64,000 bases of DNA from Tyto alba (GCF_018691265.1 NW_024881321.1:16340698-16404697), one strand, 5' to 3'; shown: positions 49,276 to 62,710, counted from the first letter of the stretch. Translations and numbers: made by a program. Notes: generated by a model from the sequence alone, not told the origin.

Positions 49276-52200
49276 CACTCAACCATAAGGTATTTGGCAA
49301 AGATAGTATTGCTAATTCTCTAAATTTTTCATAAGATGGAGAGAGGCAGATATCACCAGACAGGTGTTCAACCCTTCTACAAAATGAATAATTTTTGGAA
49401 GTACTTACATCACCTCCACCAACTAGTGATAGAGTATGGGATTACTCAGTGTGATACAGAGAGTAAACAAAGGGTAAACGTTTCACTTTTTTGAGTCCTT
49501 AGGTGAGATGCAAATCTTACTTTATGCCATGGGCAGGGAACTAAGGTGAGAGATTGTCTCTCTCCTTTCACAGTTTATTTTATCTAGAACAAGGAAGCAT
49601 ATTTGCTAGTGGCTCAGATGTACTTCAAAACTGCTTGTAGACCATCCCATATATGAGAATTAGACATTTCTACCTAAACTTTAGACACCCAATATGGACT
49701 TCAGCTTCAGATGGTGGACAAATTAATTTATCTGTCTAAATGTAGATGTCATTATTTGAGGGATTTGTCTGAATTCATCTTGTAGGCAATGGAGAGCTAC
49801 TCAAAAAGACCTAGATCTCTCCCAAAAATGCCTTAGTTCTGTTACCAGAACAGAAATAACTATTGTCAATTGAAATGACTTAACTTCGCCATCCAGTGTC
49901 TATCTGACACTCCAGAAGGATGTATGTTTTCCATAGGTCCTGTGCTTTATACAACAGCACACGTGACTGTCTCAGATGGTCTGAGGAATCTTAAATAGTA
50001 CTAGACACTTATGTTTTGCCAACTTTTGCTTTTGGCCAATTTTTAGATTCCATCAATTGCTTTGGCAGACACTTAGCTTACACATAACCATCTACCTTTG
50101 CACATTTAAATGTAGGTGTACAGTCTCAAGCTAAATCCAATTTTCAGTGAAAGAATTTACATTAGTAAATGTTTGTAAAACATACACCTTAAGAATAAAT
50201 ACAAAGAGTTCATCACCGCTGCTCACAAACTGTATAGTGCTCCCTGAAGGGCAATAATAAACTACGTGGTTGCAAATAACCAGTGGGGAAAATTCAGGTT
50301 CTTAATTGACAAGTTTCACAAGTGTTTGAGTGCCAGCTGGATCCAAAGTGTCAGGGCATGGGATACATCAGTTTGACCTTATTGTAGGAGAAGTGCTCTG
50401 AGGCTGTCCCATCTCCATAGGCTCCAAAGTTATTTAGGGGCTAAGACAACCATTAAAATGTCAAGGTTTAATTCTATTTCATTAATATATTCTGAAAAAG
50501 GAAAAAATTAACACCTTTATCTTTTATCTTCTTCATGTATGTTAGGCAGCAACAAAGTACATGTAAGTCACTCCTAAACATGGATCTAGTTTCAGCAAAC
50601 AAAGAATAATCCATTCCTCTGATGCCATATGGCTTATAAATATTACTAAGTGTATGCAGAAATCAGATAATGAATATTTGCCAGAAAGTCTTATTAATGG
50701 ATGAAGTATAACTGACATATTTTGTTACTGGTTTTTGGCATCAGAGGAACTGTTTCTGTTTCAGTCTCTTATTTAATAAACAGAATTTTATACTGTATGA
50801 ATTCAAGGAGCTTTCCTGGCTTGTGGGGCAGTAGGAGACTCATTTGTTTGACTGTGTTAGTTCTGAGAATTATTTACACAGATGGAAGGCTTGACTGCAA
50901 CATTTCTATCCTATTACTGTTTCTATTCTGCTTCATTTTTGCTAATCATGATGATCACAACAAGAAAACTGCTTTTTATTTCTTTAAAAAAAGCAAACAG
51001 GAAATTTTGAATAATCTTTTAATAATCTTGGCAAATGTTATTAACTGGGGCCTTTTTTATGTCTCCAGAACTAGTCTAACACATAGCAACTTTCAGCCTA
51101 GAAATGACCCCACAAGTTCAAGGTTGAAGTATACACATAAACATGAAGAAGTAGACACTGAACTGACAGTGTAATACTGAAAGAAGGAATGCAAAGGTAC
51201 AGCACCTCTTCTGTGAACACAGAGCATTTCAGTCTGCAGTTGTCAGCCAGTCACCTTTCACAAACAGAAAATTCACTCAACAAGGCTCTTTAAAATCTTC
51301 TTTCTTTGTAACAAAGCTGAGCTTAGAAGTTTGAAATCAATGCCTTGTAAAAAGAAACCAAGTGGGTGGCATTTTCCAACCATGAGACATGTCATTACCA
51401 TTGACCTCACTACTCTTCTTAAATAGCCAGAGAAGGGCAACAAAATTGTCAATTAGATTTGCAGTGAGCAGGAGTCAGCCTTACTTAACTTGTGCTTGCC
51501 TGCATAATCATGCATATCTCTCCTCTATATCAGGAGTTGTTCAAGCCTATAATAACTAGGGTTCAACAAGTCTGAACCACCTTCCTTTGCTGATGATATG
51601 GAAGTTGTTGATTTGCTACAGATTATTCAGGATTTTTGTAGACTTGACAGTGTCATATTTTAAATTTCACCTCTAAGAGTTCGTGCTGTGGCTACCAAAT
51701 AGTAAATAGTGTAAAGAAGTACACTATTAAGCAAATCATGATTGAGTTTTTAGTTTTTTAAAGATCTTATCAAGTTTATTTGTTATTTTGCACCATAAAG
51801 CAACCATACTAAATTTGTCATGACCTGCAGTGTCATCATAGAACTGAGTAAGGGACGAACAGAGTACTGAAGTTGAGAACTAAGCATTATTTGCATATCT
51901 ATATGCAGATAGTTCTGTGAAACGTGTCAGCATTATGACTTCAGTATCCACAAAATCCTACTGTCATAAAACCATTATATTTACTCAAAGGTTTTTAGAA
52001 GATTTAAGCAGGTTAGATTCAAATCTCATGAGTATGCTTATCAATTGTAATAGCTGTGCAATATTTCTTCAGTATGCAGACTTCACTGTAGAAAAAATGT
52101 TTTTTCAAAATTAGTAATTGATTCTGCAGCATTAGTGTCTGTTTTTCCACAGAAGAGAAGCCCTCTTTCAACATTATATCCTTCTAAGCCTTCCTTTGCA

Positions 52201-53244
52201 TAATAGTATCCTGTTTCTCCACCTAATCACGGTACTGAACTTCTTCAAAAACTCACTGACTGACTAACCGAGTCTATGGTTCCACATCCCAAGTCACACT
52301 CTGGATAACAAGACTAGAAAGTTTTGGTGTGCTCAATACAGGTGCACAGCGGTCCTGTTAAGCATTAACAGTTATGCTCCTCAACCATTTGTATAATAAT
52401 AATAATAAACTCATCTACTTTTTCAATATGCACATACTTTGTAGTGTAGGTGATGGGGCCTTTCATGCAGACCAAATACATGGTTCATTAGTAATTCCAT
52501 GCAGCCACTAGATTTGGTACCCTTGAGGGACACATTACATTCCACTTTATTTCCATTATGTGGCTAAAGATGTGACTAGCCTTGAGTAGGATTTAGACTG
52601 CTTTCTCATGTACTTTGTCTCTCTTTAACATCCATCCTGGATGTTTTCTATCCTACCCATTATTCAGGTGGTTTATCCCCTTTCTGTTGCACACTGCTCT
52701 TCATTGAATAGCTACATGTTAAAGATGTTGCTTCCTGCTTTCTTTCATGACACATCTTATGTATGAGAGGATCTTGTCATGAACACTCACAAAGATACCT
52801 CAGAGTTCTCTCCTCCTGCCCTCCACAATATGTACATAGTGGATGTGCTGTATGTGCTGATTTTGTGCTGACTCCTATGGCCTTGTTATGTTGTGCTCCT
52901 CATTTGCTGCCCCATCTTCTAACACTCAAAGGTTCAGAACACACTGATCTAGATACAAACCTGAATTCTAGATTCCTTTTCCACTCAAACTACTTGTTTT
53001 AGAGGTTTCACACAAAAAAACTCCCTACAAGACAAACTTTTAATTTCCTCTAACACTAGTGTTCGGTTAACACATTTCTAACATATCTCCTTCTGCTTTG
53101 CACCTGATAGATTTTTTAATGCTATAAGGCCTTGTTTGCTACAGAAACTAACATTTTTTGAGTGTTATTTCATGTGATTCATCACATTTACTTAAAATAA
53201 ATTTAATAAAAAATAAAACATAGCGAAATTAGTCTCAGTTATTT
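49276..53244. other. Non-coding stretch, possible old repeats at 49590-50010 and 51425-51470
   Basis: No gene is called. The 49590-50010 part contains TAGACACCCAATATGGACTT and related words reminiscent of an unclassified old repeat. AGCCAGAGAAGGGCAACAAA at about 51426 resembles a CR1 ORF2 phrase but is isolated. The 150-codon + frame at 50722-51174 opens on TTG (first ATG at codon 26), is rich in Leu/Ile/Phe from AT-rich DNA, and shows no family signature. An (AAT)n run is at 52394-52408. Confidence 0.45.
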
Positions 53245-53284
53245 AAAAGTGTACAGCTGTAAACTACTACATCACTGGAAGAAA

Positions 53285-53420
53285 TCTCAATTAAGCAGAA
53301 TTGCCATCCCCATTAAGCAGTAGTCATTGCCATTAAGTATCATTGGACTTAAATTGTTCCCAGGGAGACGTCCTGATTAAGCGGACTTCCTAGTTTAAGT
53401 GTATCTCAATTAAATAGAAT
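53285..53420 (+). repeat. Cluster of degenerate ATTAAG(C/T)-centred repeats
   Basis: The words CAATTAAGCAGAATT (53288), CCATTAAGCAGTA (53310), CCATTAAGTATCA (53330), GATTAAGCGGAC (53375), GTTTAAGTGTA (53393) and CAATTAAATAGAAT (53408) recur at roughly 15-45 bp spacing. The phrase ATCTCAATTAA occurs at both ends, about 120 bp apart. Similar 'attaagcgga' strings occur in some Tigger/pogo-type DNA transposons, so this could be a MITE relic. NK-type homeodomain factors also bind TTAAGTG-like words. Neither reading is proven. Confidence 0.4.
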
Positions 53421-53430
53421 GTGCTGCATC

Positions 53431-55550
53431 AGCATTTCATTTTATGAATGCACTGAGAAAGCATTTGATTAGGATTTTGAAATGGTTTGTGTGATTGCTA
53501 TCATTATTGAAAATTTAGATGGGAATGCAAAAAGAACTTTTGGGAATTAGTATTTATGGCAATTAAGCACCTACCTCTTGGGCCCTTTAACAATGACCAC
53601 TTAAAGTTTTTGGTGTGGTTTGTATGTGCTAGTTTGGTTCTGTGTGGACATGGTTAGTTGTACTTAAGAAGATCTTTAAAAAATAAATCTAGGAGTATGT
53701 GTCTAGTCCTGAAATCAGTTAAGGCTTAAAAAAATCGATTTGCCTTTTAGCATTTCCTCAAGGCTCCAAAGAACTGGTTTTCTGCACATGAAGTTTAACA
53801 TTTTATCCCTTGTTCAGAACTTCTCCATGTCTTCTTAAGTCTGTGTATCTGATCTCACTCATTTTTACACATCAGATGGAAACATCCTATACTTTAAACG
53901 TGATCTGAAATAAAGTTAAGTCATAGACCAGAAAGTTTCTTGTGGAATTCTATTTGCTTCCAAACAATCTGTATTTCCAGAATAGGACTAGATGTCTTTT
54001 CTGCATTTTTTTATAGATATTTCTTAAGAATATCTAGGTTCTTATTGAAATAATTCTCATCTGCCTGAGCCAAATAAACACGGGATCCAATGCAACACAA
54101 AGAGTGAATGAGGGTAACAGAATTATTCTTTCAGGAAAGAAAAATGATGATGTGGATATTTCAGTGGTATAAATGACTCATTCTGTAACTTCTATTTCAT
54201 GAGACTTAATTCTGATGTACTTATTTTATGACAATAGAAGTGAAAAGAAACCCATTTTTGAATAATATTGTTCATATGAAAAAGAAATGAGGAACTACTG
54301 AGTGTTGTATCTCTTCGTATATCATCTAGCCAAGAGTGGAAAAAGACCATGCAACTTAACAATGTTTTCTCATGTGTGTAAGTCTAACCACCCTTTGAAA
54401 GCTATTGACAGTTTATTCTGATGAGATAATCAGAATAAAAGGATAAATACATGGCAGATGTTTTATTTTTCCCCTCTTTACCTAGGCACTGCTCTGATCT
54501 TGTCATGTACAGCCATGTTCTGGTTGCACAGATGAAGTCTGTGTCACCTTAGAAAATGGGAGTCCACTTATCCACTAATGCAAGAAGGTATTTATCTGCT
54601 TAATTCTCATTAGCATTAATTGGAGTTACATGCCTAATACTGCTCAACATTGGTGAGAAATGCAACTTGAATTTTTAGCTGCTTAAAATAGCAACCTCTG
54701 CAACCACACATAAGAGATTATAAATAAAGAAACAATAGAAACAAAGCAGACTCCTAAGAGGTACTAGCAGTGTATAGATAGAAGCAGACAATTTTCCCCT
54801 CAGCAAGCTTTTCTGCTTAAATCATTTTAGTAAATAAATATTTAACAAGTGACAGAACTTAATTGATGTTTATATTTACACGGCAGTTAATTTATATTCT
54901 GCTAAAGCTGAATCCTCTATCCACAATAATACTTTATATCCCTCCACGGTGGCAGACACCCAAACAGCACAGTTGTGTTTTTGAAGTAAACCATAACAAC
55001 AAAAAAATGCACTACTCCAAATACTATATAAGTCATTACATTTTTTTCCACTCTTCAGCTGTCAGATGTATTGCATTATATTATCAGATTGATAGATCTA
55101 GTGTTATTTCAACATTTACCATTTTACAACTACAAATAGAAAACATATAAGGAAGCTTTGGTAACAAATCTTTCTTAATATGTATGTGAAGTAGACAGTC
55201 TAAGAAAAAATATAACTGATGACAGATTTCATTTCAATCTGCTGGTGCTTATTAAGATGTCTAAAAAGAAAAAAGCCGTATCTGAATACATCTCTTTCTG
55301 CAAACAAAGGAAAGTTTTAATTGCTTTAATCAGCATTTGCTTTGTCTTTGTAGTGACATAGAAAAATAAGTCAGGTATAATCAGTAAATGTTTTCTAAAG
55401 GAAATTTGTAAGCAGAGACTTTACATGATTTCTATTATTTGTGTCTAGAACACAACTAAAGCCTATGTTACAGGTGCAACATCAATCAAAAATTCTTAAA
55501 TCTGCCTTATAAAACAGATTTGTACTTAATTTTATTTTATATCATTTTAG
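53431..55550. other. AT-rich non-coding stretch upstream of the exon candidate
   Basis: No gene or repeat family is recognised. If the following exon is real, this is intronic sequence on the + strand. Confidence 0.5.
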
Positions 55551-55698
55551 CATGTGGAGAAAGAAGCCAGCATAAATTTGACCAAACCACTCTCCCACAA
55601 AACCCTACAAGTGCTATAGAAGTTATATCAGATCTTAGAAATCAGAGCACAACACAAGGAAACAAGCTGCATGTTGATGAAGATGTACAGCTAAAAAG
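55551..55698 (+). CDS. Candidate internal coding exon, 148 bp, gene not identified
   Basis: A T-rich tract ends in an acceptor (TTATATCATTTTAG, AG at 55549-55550). The segment then runs 148 bp to a donor AAAAAG/GTAATAATT (GT at 55699-55700). One frame is open throughout (2 bases, 48 codons, 2 bases), implying a phase-1 intron before and a phase-2 intron after. The other two frames are closed by TAG and TAA. The peptide begins CGERSQHKFDQTTLPQNPTS, is hydrophilic, contains a possible N-glycosylation sequon (NQS) and ends VDEDVQLK. It looks like a linker or extracellular segment rather than a catalytic domain. I do not recognise the gene and see no second exon in the window, so neighbours would lie outside. 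A 48-codon open stretch with fair splice sites can also arise by chance. Confidence 0.3.
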
Positions 55699-55865
55699 GT
55701 AATAATTTGACACAATCTACGTCAGCCAACAGAGTTTGGAGAAAGTGATGGGCAAAATATGTTATTTCTTTCAGCTCATAGGCTCTTAATTTTATATCTC
55801 AGTGATGCATGTAGGTCAATCCTCCTCATCAGAAAGAAGGGCCAAAGAAGACCCTACCTACTATT
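55699..55865. other. Short stretch after the exon candidate
   Basis: Ordinary sequence; intronic if the exon candidate is real. Confidence 0.4.
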
Positions 55866-55905
55866 AAAAAAAAAAAAAAAAAACCAAACAAAAAACAAAA
55901 AAAAA
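55866..55905 (+). repeat. A18 run followed by an A/C-rich tail
   Basis: Eighteen A are followed by CCAAACAAAAAACAAAAAAAA, ending at ACGGTG. This resembles a mutated poly(A) tail; no source body is recognisable. Confidence 0.9.
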
Positions 55906-57629
55906 CGGTGGGATAAAAGAAACCATAATACCCAAATTACCCAAATCTGTCTTGAGTAAGAAATGGGAATTAGTGCTAACATGCAGGAGATACTCAGCAC
56001 CTTCTAGATCAAGTCCCACAAGGGAATCTGTTTTTCAACTTTCTAAACCTGTTAGACAGTTAGATGGTCCTCTTGAAGGGATGGACCATTCACCTATTCA
56101 GAGCAAGCATGATTTCACTCACTGTTTCTGTATTTATTTGCTCTTGTAAATACATAACTCTTGTCCTCCCCAGAGGAAGGCAGGAGAGAGACGGGACTTA
56201 TGCCTTTGTCCCTTTCTCTATCTGAAATAAGATTTCTCAGTGTTAAGACCCTCATGAGTGGTTCTGAACTATGTTCCTGTGGAGCATTCCTAGATGTTTC
56301 AAACATGGTCAGTATCTGAAACTCTCTGTCAGGAGGTTATGCCTCCTACTTCACACAGATTGCATTTTCAAAGATGCACATTTTAAACAAATACTGATTT
56401 TAAATGCCTCTGGACACTGAATTCTTTGAATAGACCTCAGTATGTGCAGCAACTGTTACACTATCATTGTATAGTCTGTAGTAGTAGGCAAAGTGAATAT
56501 TCAGTTTCTGTGTAACCGGTATAACTGTCTTTCTTTAATGTAAATGCATATACCAAAATGCTTTTATTGAAATATCTTCAATGTACAATAGGACAAGAGG
56601 CCTTACCAGCCTCACCAGATATTTCCAGCGTATCTATGAGCTTAATGTCATGGCTTCCCTCAGACTACCAAGTAAAGAAATGGGGTTGAAAAGAAGATGT
56701 TGACCTTCAATTAACTCTTCTAGGTCTTTATCTCTCGGATACAATAAATTTCTCAATCTTAGCTGAGAAAATGGACTATTCTTATTTTCAAGCTGCATCA
56801 GGTGCCATGAAATACTTTCTCATCTCTTCACAGACACAGAAGATGGCTCTTTGCCTGCCATGTGACATCTCTCAATACACAGCCAAAATGTCCTGGCTGA
56901 GCATACCATTTCTATGATCCAACCTCAGCATCTAACTCAGGTCTGTGGTCTTCCTAGGCTTGCTGTATGTTCAACAAACATGAAGAAAGATACACTCCAC
57001 CAGAGGAGACTTCGAAGTAAGATGTTAACGTAGGTGCTCTGAATCACCATCTCATGAGAACTGTGGATGCCATCTCTCTCTCCATGATGTATAGAATTTA
57101 GGAAGTCCAGCCTGGACATGTCTCTGGCGCTTAAAGTTAGGAAAAGTGCATTACTCCCTTGGTTAACAGCTTGGTCCCCAGAAAAAGCACCCGAATGTTA
57201 TAATACAGGTGATCAGTAGACACAGCTAGTCAACAGAAATAATTTAGGTTGAAAATCAATGACAAAATTCACACTGACTTCAATAGGGCCAGTATTTCAT
57301 CCTATGTTGTCTCAAACTGGTCACAAAATGGACAGTGCTGTGCTATTGTCATTGGAGTTATCATTTTATCCCTAATTCATACAGTAAACCTTTCACATGC
57401 TAGGTATGAGATGGACAGATTTGTACAGAAATAAACCTTCAAAGATAAACACCCTTTTTAAATCACTGAAGAATTTGAGTGGGACCTTAATCACTAGCAC
57501 AGACTGGCAGGTCATTTTTTTGACACTTGCGCACAATTTTGAAAATCAGCCAAAACTGACAGGTGTAAAGTTTCCTCACTCCTGTTATACACAGTAATTC
57601 AGTAGTGAATAGTTATGTGTGGACTTATT
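55906..57629. other. Non-coding stretch; possible old repeat at 56600-57200
   Basis: No gene is supported. The 56600-57200 segment is GC-richer and contains TGGCGCTTAAAGTTAGG-like words shared with other unclassified segments. TGACTTCAATAGGGCCAGTA at about 57277 is a phrase seen in old amniote repeats. Nothing else is recognised. Confidence 0.4.
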
Positions 57630-57738
57630 GTATATATCTATATATTTATATATCATCTATATATCTATATATCTATATATAGATATAGATATCTATATAT
57701 AGATATATCTATATATATAGATATAGATATATATATAG
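57630..57738. repeat. (TATATC)n / (GATATA)n palindromic AT tract
   Basis: The left part is built from CTATATAT units and the right part from AGATATAG units, so the tract is an extended imperfect inverted repeat (for example TCTATATATAGA and AGATATCT at its core). It could extrude as a cruciform or hairpin. Such AT palindromes are prone to length change and breakage. Confidence 0.9.
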
Positions 57739-58635
57739 AACTGTGCTCAAATAAAGCAATAAAAGAAAATTTAATATATTTAGCTATTTATTAAGATTAA
57801 CATGTTTTCTCATTAAACTTCCATGTAATACTACATGTTTTAGCACCAATAGTAGATCTAAAATATTAAGAAAAAGAAAAAAAAAAGGAATGAAGGTTCA
57901 ACTATTCCCATGACAAAGTCATCTCTCAGAAGACTTAATCCTGAAAAACCTTTCAAGCAAGGTGAATGTACAAAATTCTGTGAGTTTTCTCTAATAATTG
58001 AAGGGAAGTAGGAGAATATTTACTTGATCACAGTCTAAATCAACAGTGTGTAACTTAGAGGTAATCATGAAGGATCAGTTCTGAGCTAAGGTCTTCCAGG
58101 TAAATTCTCTGGTTCTCCAACATTCACTTCCTCCTCACACTTACTTTTGTACCCTGCAGATTTACAGAGGGGTCACAAATTACACCCCTACTCCTCCCTC
58201 AATCTAACAAAGTACTGAATTTATGCATTTTTATTTACTGACATTTTAACTTTCACATAATATCATAATTGCATGATTAACAGTTTTCATGATTAATGAG
58301 AAAAATCAAAAAGATTGGTGAATGTTTGATTTTTTTTAGTACAAGCTACTGACCATATTCCCTACACATATCCGAACATACTTGTTAAATAACAGAATTA
58401 ATAATCAGCAAAGCAATTCAACTGAAAAATTCCCTCACTTATACCAATATTTCTAACAAGCACTGAGTTTGTGGCTGCATCCAGAACAAAGTCTGGTATA
58501 ACTCCCTTGCAAAAGCCTGACAAAAGGATCACAGGAAAAGGAAGGAAGTTGAGAGATGCTGCTAAACTCACTATAGAGCTGTTGAATGTAAGTTCCCTTG
58601 CTGAAAATGTCATGATATCAAAATGCACTCCTCAC
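57739..58635. other. AT-rich non-coding stretch
   Basis: No gene is supported. A donor-like TTGAAT/GTAAGTTCC lies at about 58588 inside a 79-codon + frame (58471-58710), but no good acceptor precedes it. Confidence 0.45.
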
Positions 58636-58760
58636 TGCCTTTGGGCACTTCTCTTGGGACAACTGACACATTATTGCTCTAATATTCTGCCTCAGTTTTT
58701 CAACGACTAAAATGAGTGAAATGAAAATGCTTTATGATGGTATTCAGAGTACTTTTTAAA
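58636..58760 (+). repeat. Possible MIR-type SINE relic
   Basis: CTGCCTCAGTTTTTCAACGA followed by CTAAAATGAG and then GAAAATGCTTTATGATGGTA follows the order of the MIR core ('ctcagtttcc.catctgtaaaatg ... tgctttgagat'). It is about 120 bp and diverged; a repeat search would settle it. Confidence 0.4.
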
Positions 58761-61700
58761 GGAAAATCAGGTCCATTCATTTCCAATAATGTGTAGTGGT
58801 TACTGTTTCATACAGGGTGCATTATATCAAACTTGGGACCAGAATTTCAAGTCTCTATTCCTAGATATGACACTGAAAGTATATTTATATGTTTTAATAA
58901 AACATGATTTTTGTTGTACAGATGCCGTGTAGCATATGCAGTATGAATAATAAAAAAAGTCTTTTAAAAAGTTTGCAAAATAGAGAAAATAATAGAAAAA
59001 GCTTTCATAGTTGCCATAAACATGCCATAAACTATATTCTATTTAACAAACGTAAATATTAGCTTCAAGTGGATTAAAAACATTTCCTATATAAATAATC
59101 ATGGGGTTCTAATCTTTTTTTTTGGTTCTAATTTAATAACTAATGTAATCATTTTCCAAGCAACCACTGTAGTTCCTCTGAGAGAATAAGTCTTACCAAA
59201 GGTGGACAGGTTATAAGTTACATGCGTCATTCCCCTGAATATTTGATCTTTTTAAATCAGGATACTAAAGACACTTGCATATTTGTGTATGGAGTCCAGA
59301 AATGCAATTGTTGAATTGACGTTAAATGTCTAAAATTCCATAAAAGAATATGAAATATTTTCATTAGATAAGAATTTTTGGCAATAAACATTGGTAACAA
59401 AAGGGAAACCAATCATTTTCCTAATTCCATATTTTAAGATAAAACTAAAGGATTAAAATAAGATCAATAAACATGTTATCATCTTATTACTATGAAGTGT
59501 ATCTCAGTTACACTGAACTATAATAAATAAGTGACAGGAAAAATAATCAACTGAGCTGAAACAAGTGTCACACAATATTTTGTGTAAAAATAAAAAACAT
59601 TCAGGATAGAAATCTCCAAATTATTATTATGCTAAATACCTAACAAATATCAGTTGAAAAATGCAAGCTATTCATTAAATAAACCAAAATATATGAAGAA
59701 AAACAATAGAGGATAACATTTCATACCACACTTAATTTTATTTATTTAATCTTATCTCAGGCGCCTATAATATTTAAGTGTTATACAATTACTACAGAAT
59801 AAAGCACTAAAAACACTGAAACAAAATTTTAAAAGCTCAGATATCTAGCCAAGACAACATCAATCAAACCTCCTATCAAAAAAAAATCAATTACTCACAG
59901 GTACAAAGAATAAGAAAAAAGGGAATAGCAGGAATGAGTTGCACACTGGAGAGGTCAAAGAGTGGTCAAGAATAAGCCATCCCAAAACATGATGACTGTT
60001 TTTACAGTGTTATAGGTGTGCACAGTACTTTAGATACAGATTCTCTTGTAACTCTATAGCAGCAGATTTCAAGCATAAATACTGTCAACTGTCCAGGAAC
60101 AGTGAGAGGAGGGGACAGGATAACTAAACAAAGTTAAGCATGGATAAAACAGAACACACATACAGTAAATGCTAGCACATTCTGTTTATTATATTTACCT
60201 TTTAAGAATAAGACTCTAAGCATGGAATGAGGTCAGAAAAGGATTACATTTTTTTTTTTTTTAAAGCATGACACATATAACCCATACCCAGATAATCTCA
60301 CAGACATTTGAGAATTGACCATAAAGTGAATAAACCTTGCAGCGTATTGGAATTGAATATCTTGTTCTTCTCCAGAGGTGCAAATGAGAAGCAGGTTCTT
60401 TATGTGCTGCAGCTTCCAGATCAAGGAGGTCTGTTCTAGGGTCAGACTGTGACAGCATTGGGTCTGGGAAAGGACAGAGACAGATATCATAGTTCTTAAC
60501 CTTTAACAGTGTCTCCAGAACAGAACTCACAACGTTGCACTAGGTATCCAAGATACTCTCCTCTCTTGAAGACAGACAGCTAGAACAGCTAAAGATGGTT
60601 AACAGAGAAACACCAGTGACAAAACTTAGCTGAAGCCCCATGTCTTCCTTAGACTGGGATGTCTCACCGGGGACTTTGGAAGACATTTTGCCACCTACAA
60701 TTCTACACTGCAAAACTGATTCTTCAAGAAATGCTCCTCCATCTTTTTTTTTTTTTCCCCCCCCATATAATTTAATGTCTTTCCTTTCTATTAAAAGGAA
60801 GAGATACCTCTGTGTATCTATTGGCATAGCACAGTTCTCAAACCTATTTCTCACAGTGGAGCACTGCAGCCAGATTAGGTGCATTTATACCTGTAAATAA
60901 AAAAAAGGGCCAAGGACCAGTCTCTGGCTTTGAGGCCACAAGGCTCTGACTGGCAGATTTTATACTCCTTAGGACCAGTCTCCTCTAGAGCATATTTACC
61001 CTGCAGGCATCATAAGTAGGGTATGAACTAAATGTTAAGCAGTGTGGACAGCAAAGATTCAGTACTGAAGTCTGCTCTGCTGTTATCTTTTATTTGGGAG
61101 AACAGATCTACTCTGGGGAAGGTGCATTGTTCACCTTCCCTAAGAAATTATGCAAGAAAAAAACAAGGTTTGTAAAAAGGGATAGCAGAATATATTACAC
61201 TAGCTGACTGAAATTGGGAAAAAATGATAAGCTTTAGGGACATCAACTTTTTTACAATTCTGTTGTAGAAGCTTCAGTCTTGAAAGGTAAATACATGTTG
61301 TAAGAAATTGCCCTCATTTTAACCTGGTTATAAAATATGCCTTACTGTGCCAATGTGGATTTGAGATTTGTTGGACCAGAAAGGAAAACCAAGCTGGGAA
61401 TATAGTATTGCTCCAAAAGTATAGTCACCCAGGGTGAAACATGTCTATGCATCTGCAGTGGCACACATGTATCTGCGTTTTACTGCAATCTCTGCTCTCA
61501 GCTTAGACAAAATCATTGAGCAAATCACAATAATATTGTCTCCTATCATTACCTAGTTTAGGTGTTATGACTACTCATCACCACTGAGAGGACAGAAAAA
61601 GAGAAGATTTGGCAGTCTTCGATGGCAGGCAGGCTTTCTTGAATTTAGATGCTGTAGTCACAGTGACTAAGTACCCTGAATAATGTCTGGCTTAATTCAT

Positions 61701-62683
61701 CATTTACAAAATAGTGAATTGATATCAAGCTCTGCAGAGAGATGTATGATGGTAAGGCAGACAAAAAGAACTAAATCCCTACCAAAAATTATTACCATTT
61801 CATGAATGGCAGGTAGATACTGACCATTATCCACCTGTTTCTCACAACCTTTTCTTCACCACCTCAGGGACCGTAGTTTCTGATGAGTTTCATCTAGCTT
61901 TCACTCTGGTTTGGGTCAGGTTTCAGACTCAGAATTAGAGACCTGACAATGACACCAGATCAAATATCTTTGTATTATGCCATTCCTCTAGCAGAGAGTT
62001 TTCTCATCAGTGAATAATTAAAATTGTGCAATTAGAAAGTATTGTCCATTTCAGCAGTGAACAAATAAGCTTAGTCATGAGGGTGCACAACAATTGCATC
62101 AGTGTTAAACAGAGGAAGAGGTGGGGAAAAAACGTGCAATCTATATGTACTCAAATAAGGTCAACTCCAGACCCTGAATTCCTAATAAATTCCTAATAGT
62201 TTGCTGCCACATTTACTTTGACCTCCTCTCTAAATGCACCATCACACAAACAAACAAATAAATAGTGAAGAAATTGAAATGACTCCACAAAAAAATAGTA
62301 AGAGAAAAAAAAAGCAACCATGGAAATCGAAACTTTGTTCTAGCTCTTTTCTGGAACTGAACATGTTAGAAACAGTATCTACAATGCTATCCATGTGAAG
62401 ACTGCTTAGATTGCATTAAGACATGGCTACAGTTGTGGTAAAAATGGTGTTCTAACCACCCAGGAGTTTCATGCACAAAGTATGACCATATTCTTGGCAA
62501 GATCCTATGCAAGGTTAGGACTGAGGTGAATACACACGTTAACACTCACCAGATCCTTCACACAGATAATCTGTACTGAGTACATCTCTTGATATGAACA
62601 ATACACATTATTACTGTTTTTGTGACCTTCTGAGTAATGCAAGTGTGTCATGAGAAGATGCAACCTTAAATTCATATTTGCAA
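58761..62683. other. AT-rich non-coding stretch
   Basis: No gene is supported in 3.9 kb. A T13C8 junction is at 60744-60764. Open frames at 60233-60900 (up to 114 codons) overlap on both strands, cross the T/C run and lack recognisable domains. Confidence 0.5.
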
Positions 62684-62710
62684 TTTTTTTTTTTTTTTTT
62701 TTTTTTTTTT
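62684..62710 (-). repeat. T27 homopolymer (A27 on the reverse strand)
   Basis: Twenty-seven T follow TTGCAA and precede GCTAGGGG. If it is a poly(A) tail it would belong to an insertion on the - strand with its body to the right, but that flank shows no recognisable retroposon. Confidence 0.95.

Noticed and set aside
50722..51174. 150-codon + frame
   Set aside because: It opens on TTG, its first ATG is at codon 26, it is Leu/Ile/Phe-rich from AT-rich DNA and has no family signature.
51425..51470. CR1-like phrase AGAGAAGGGCAACAAA
   Set aside because: Isolated 16-base match; the flanks do not continue the CR1 reading.
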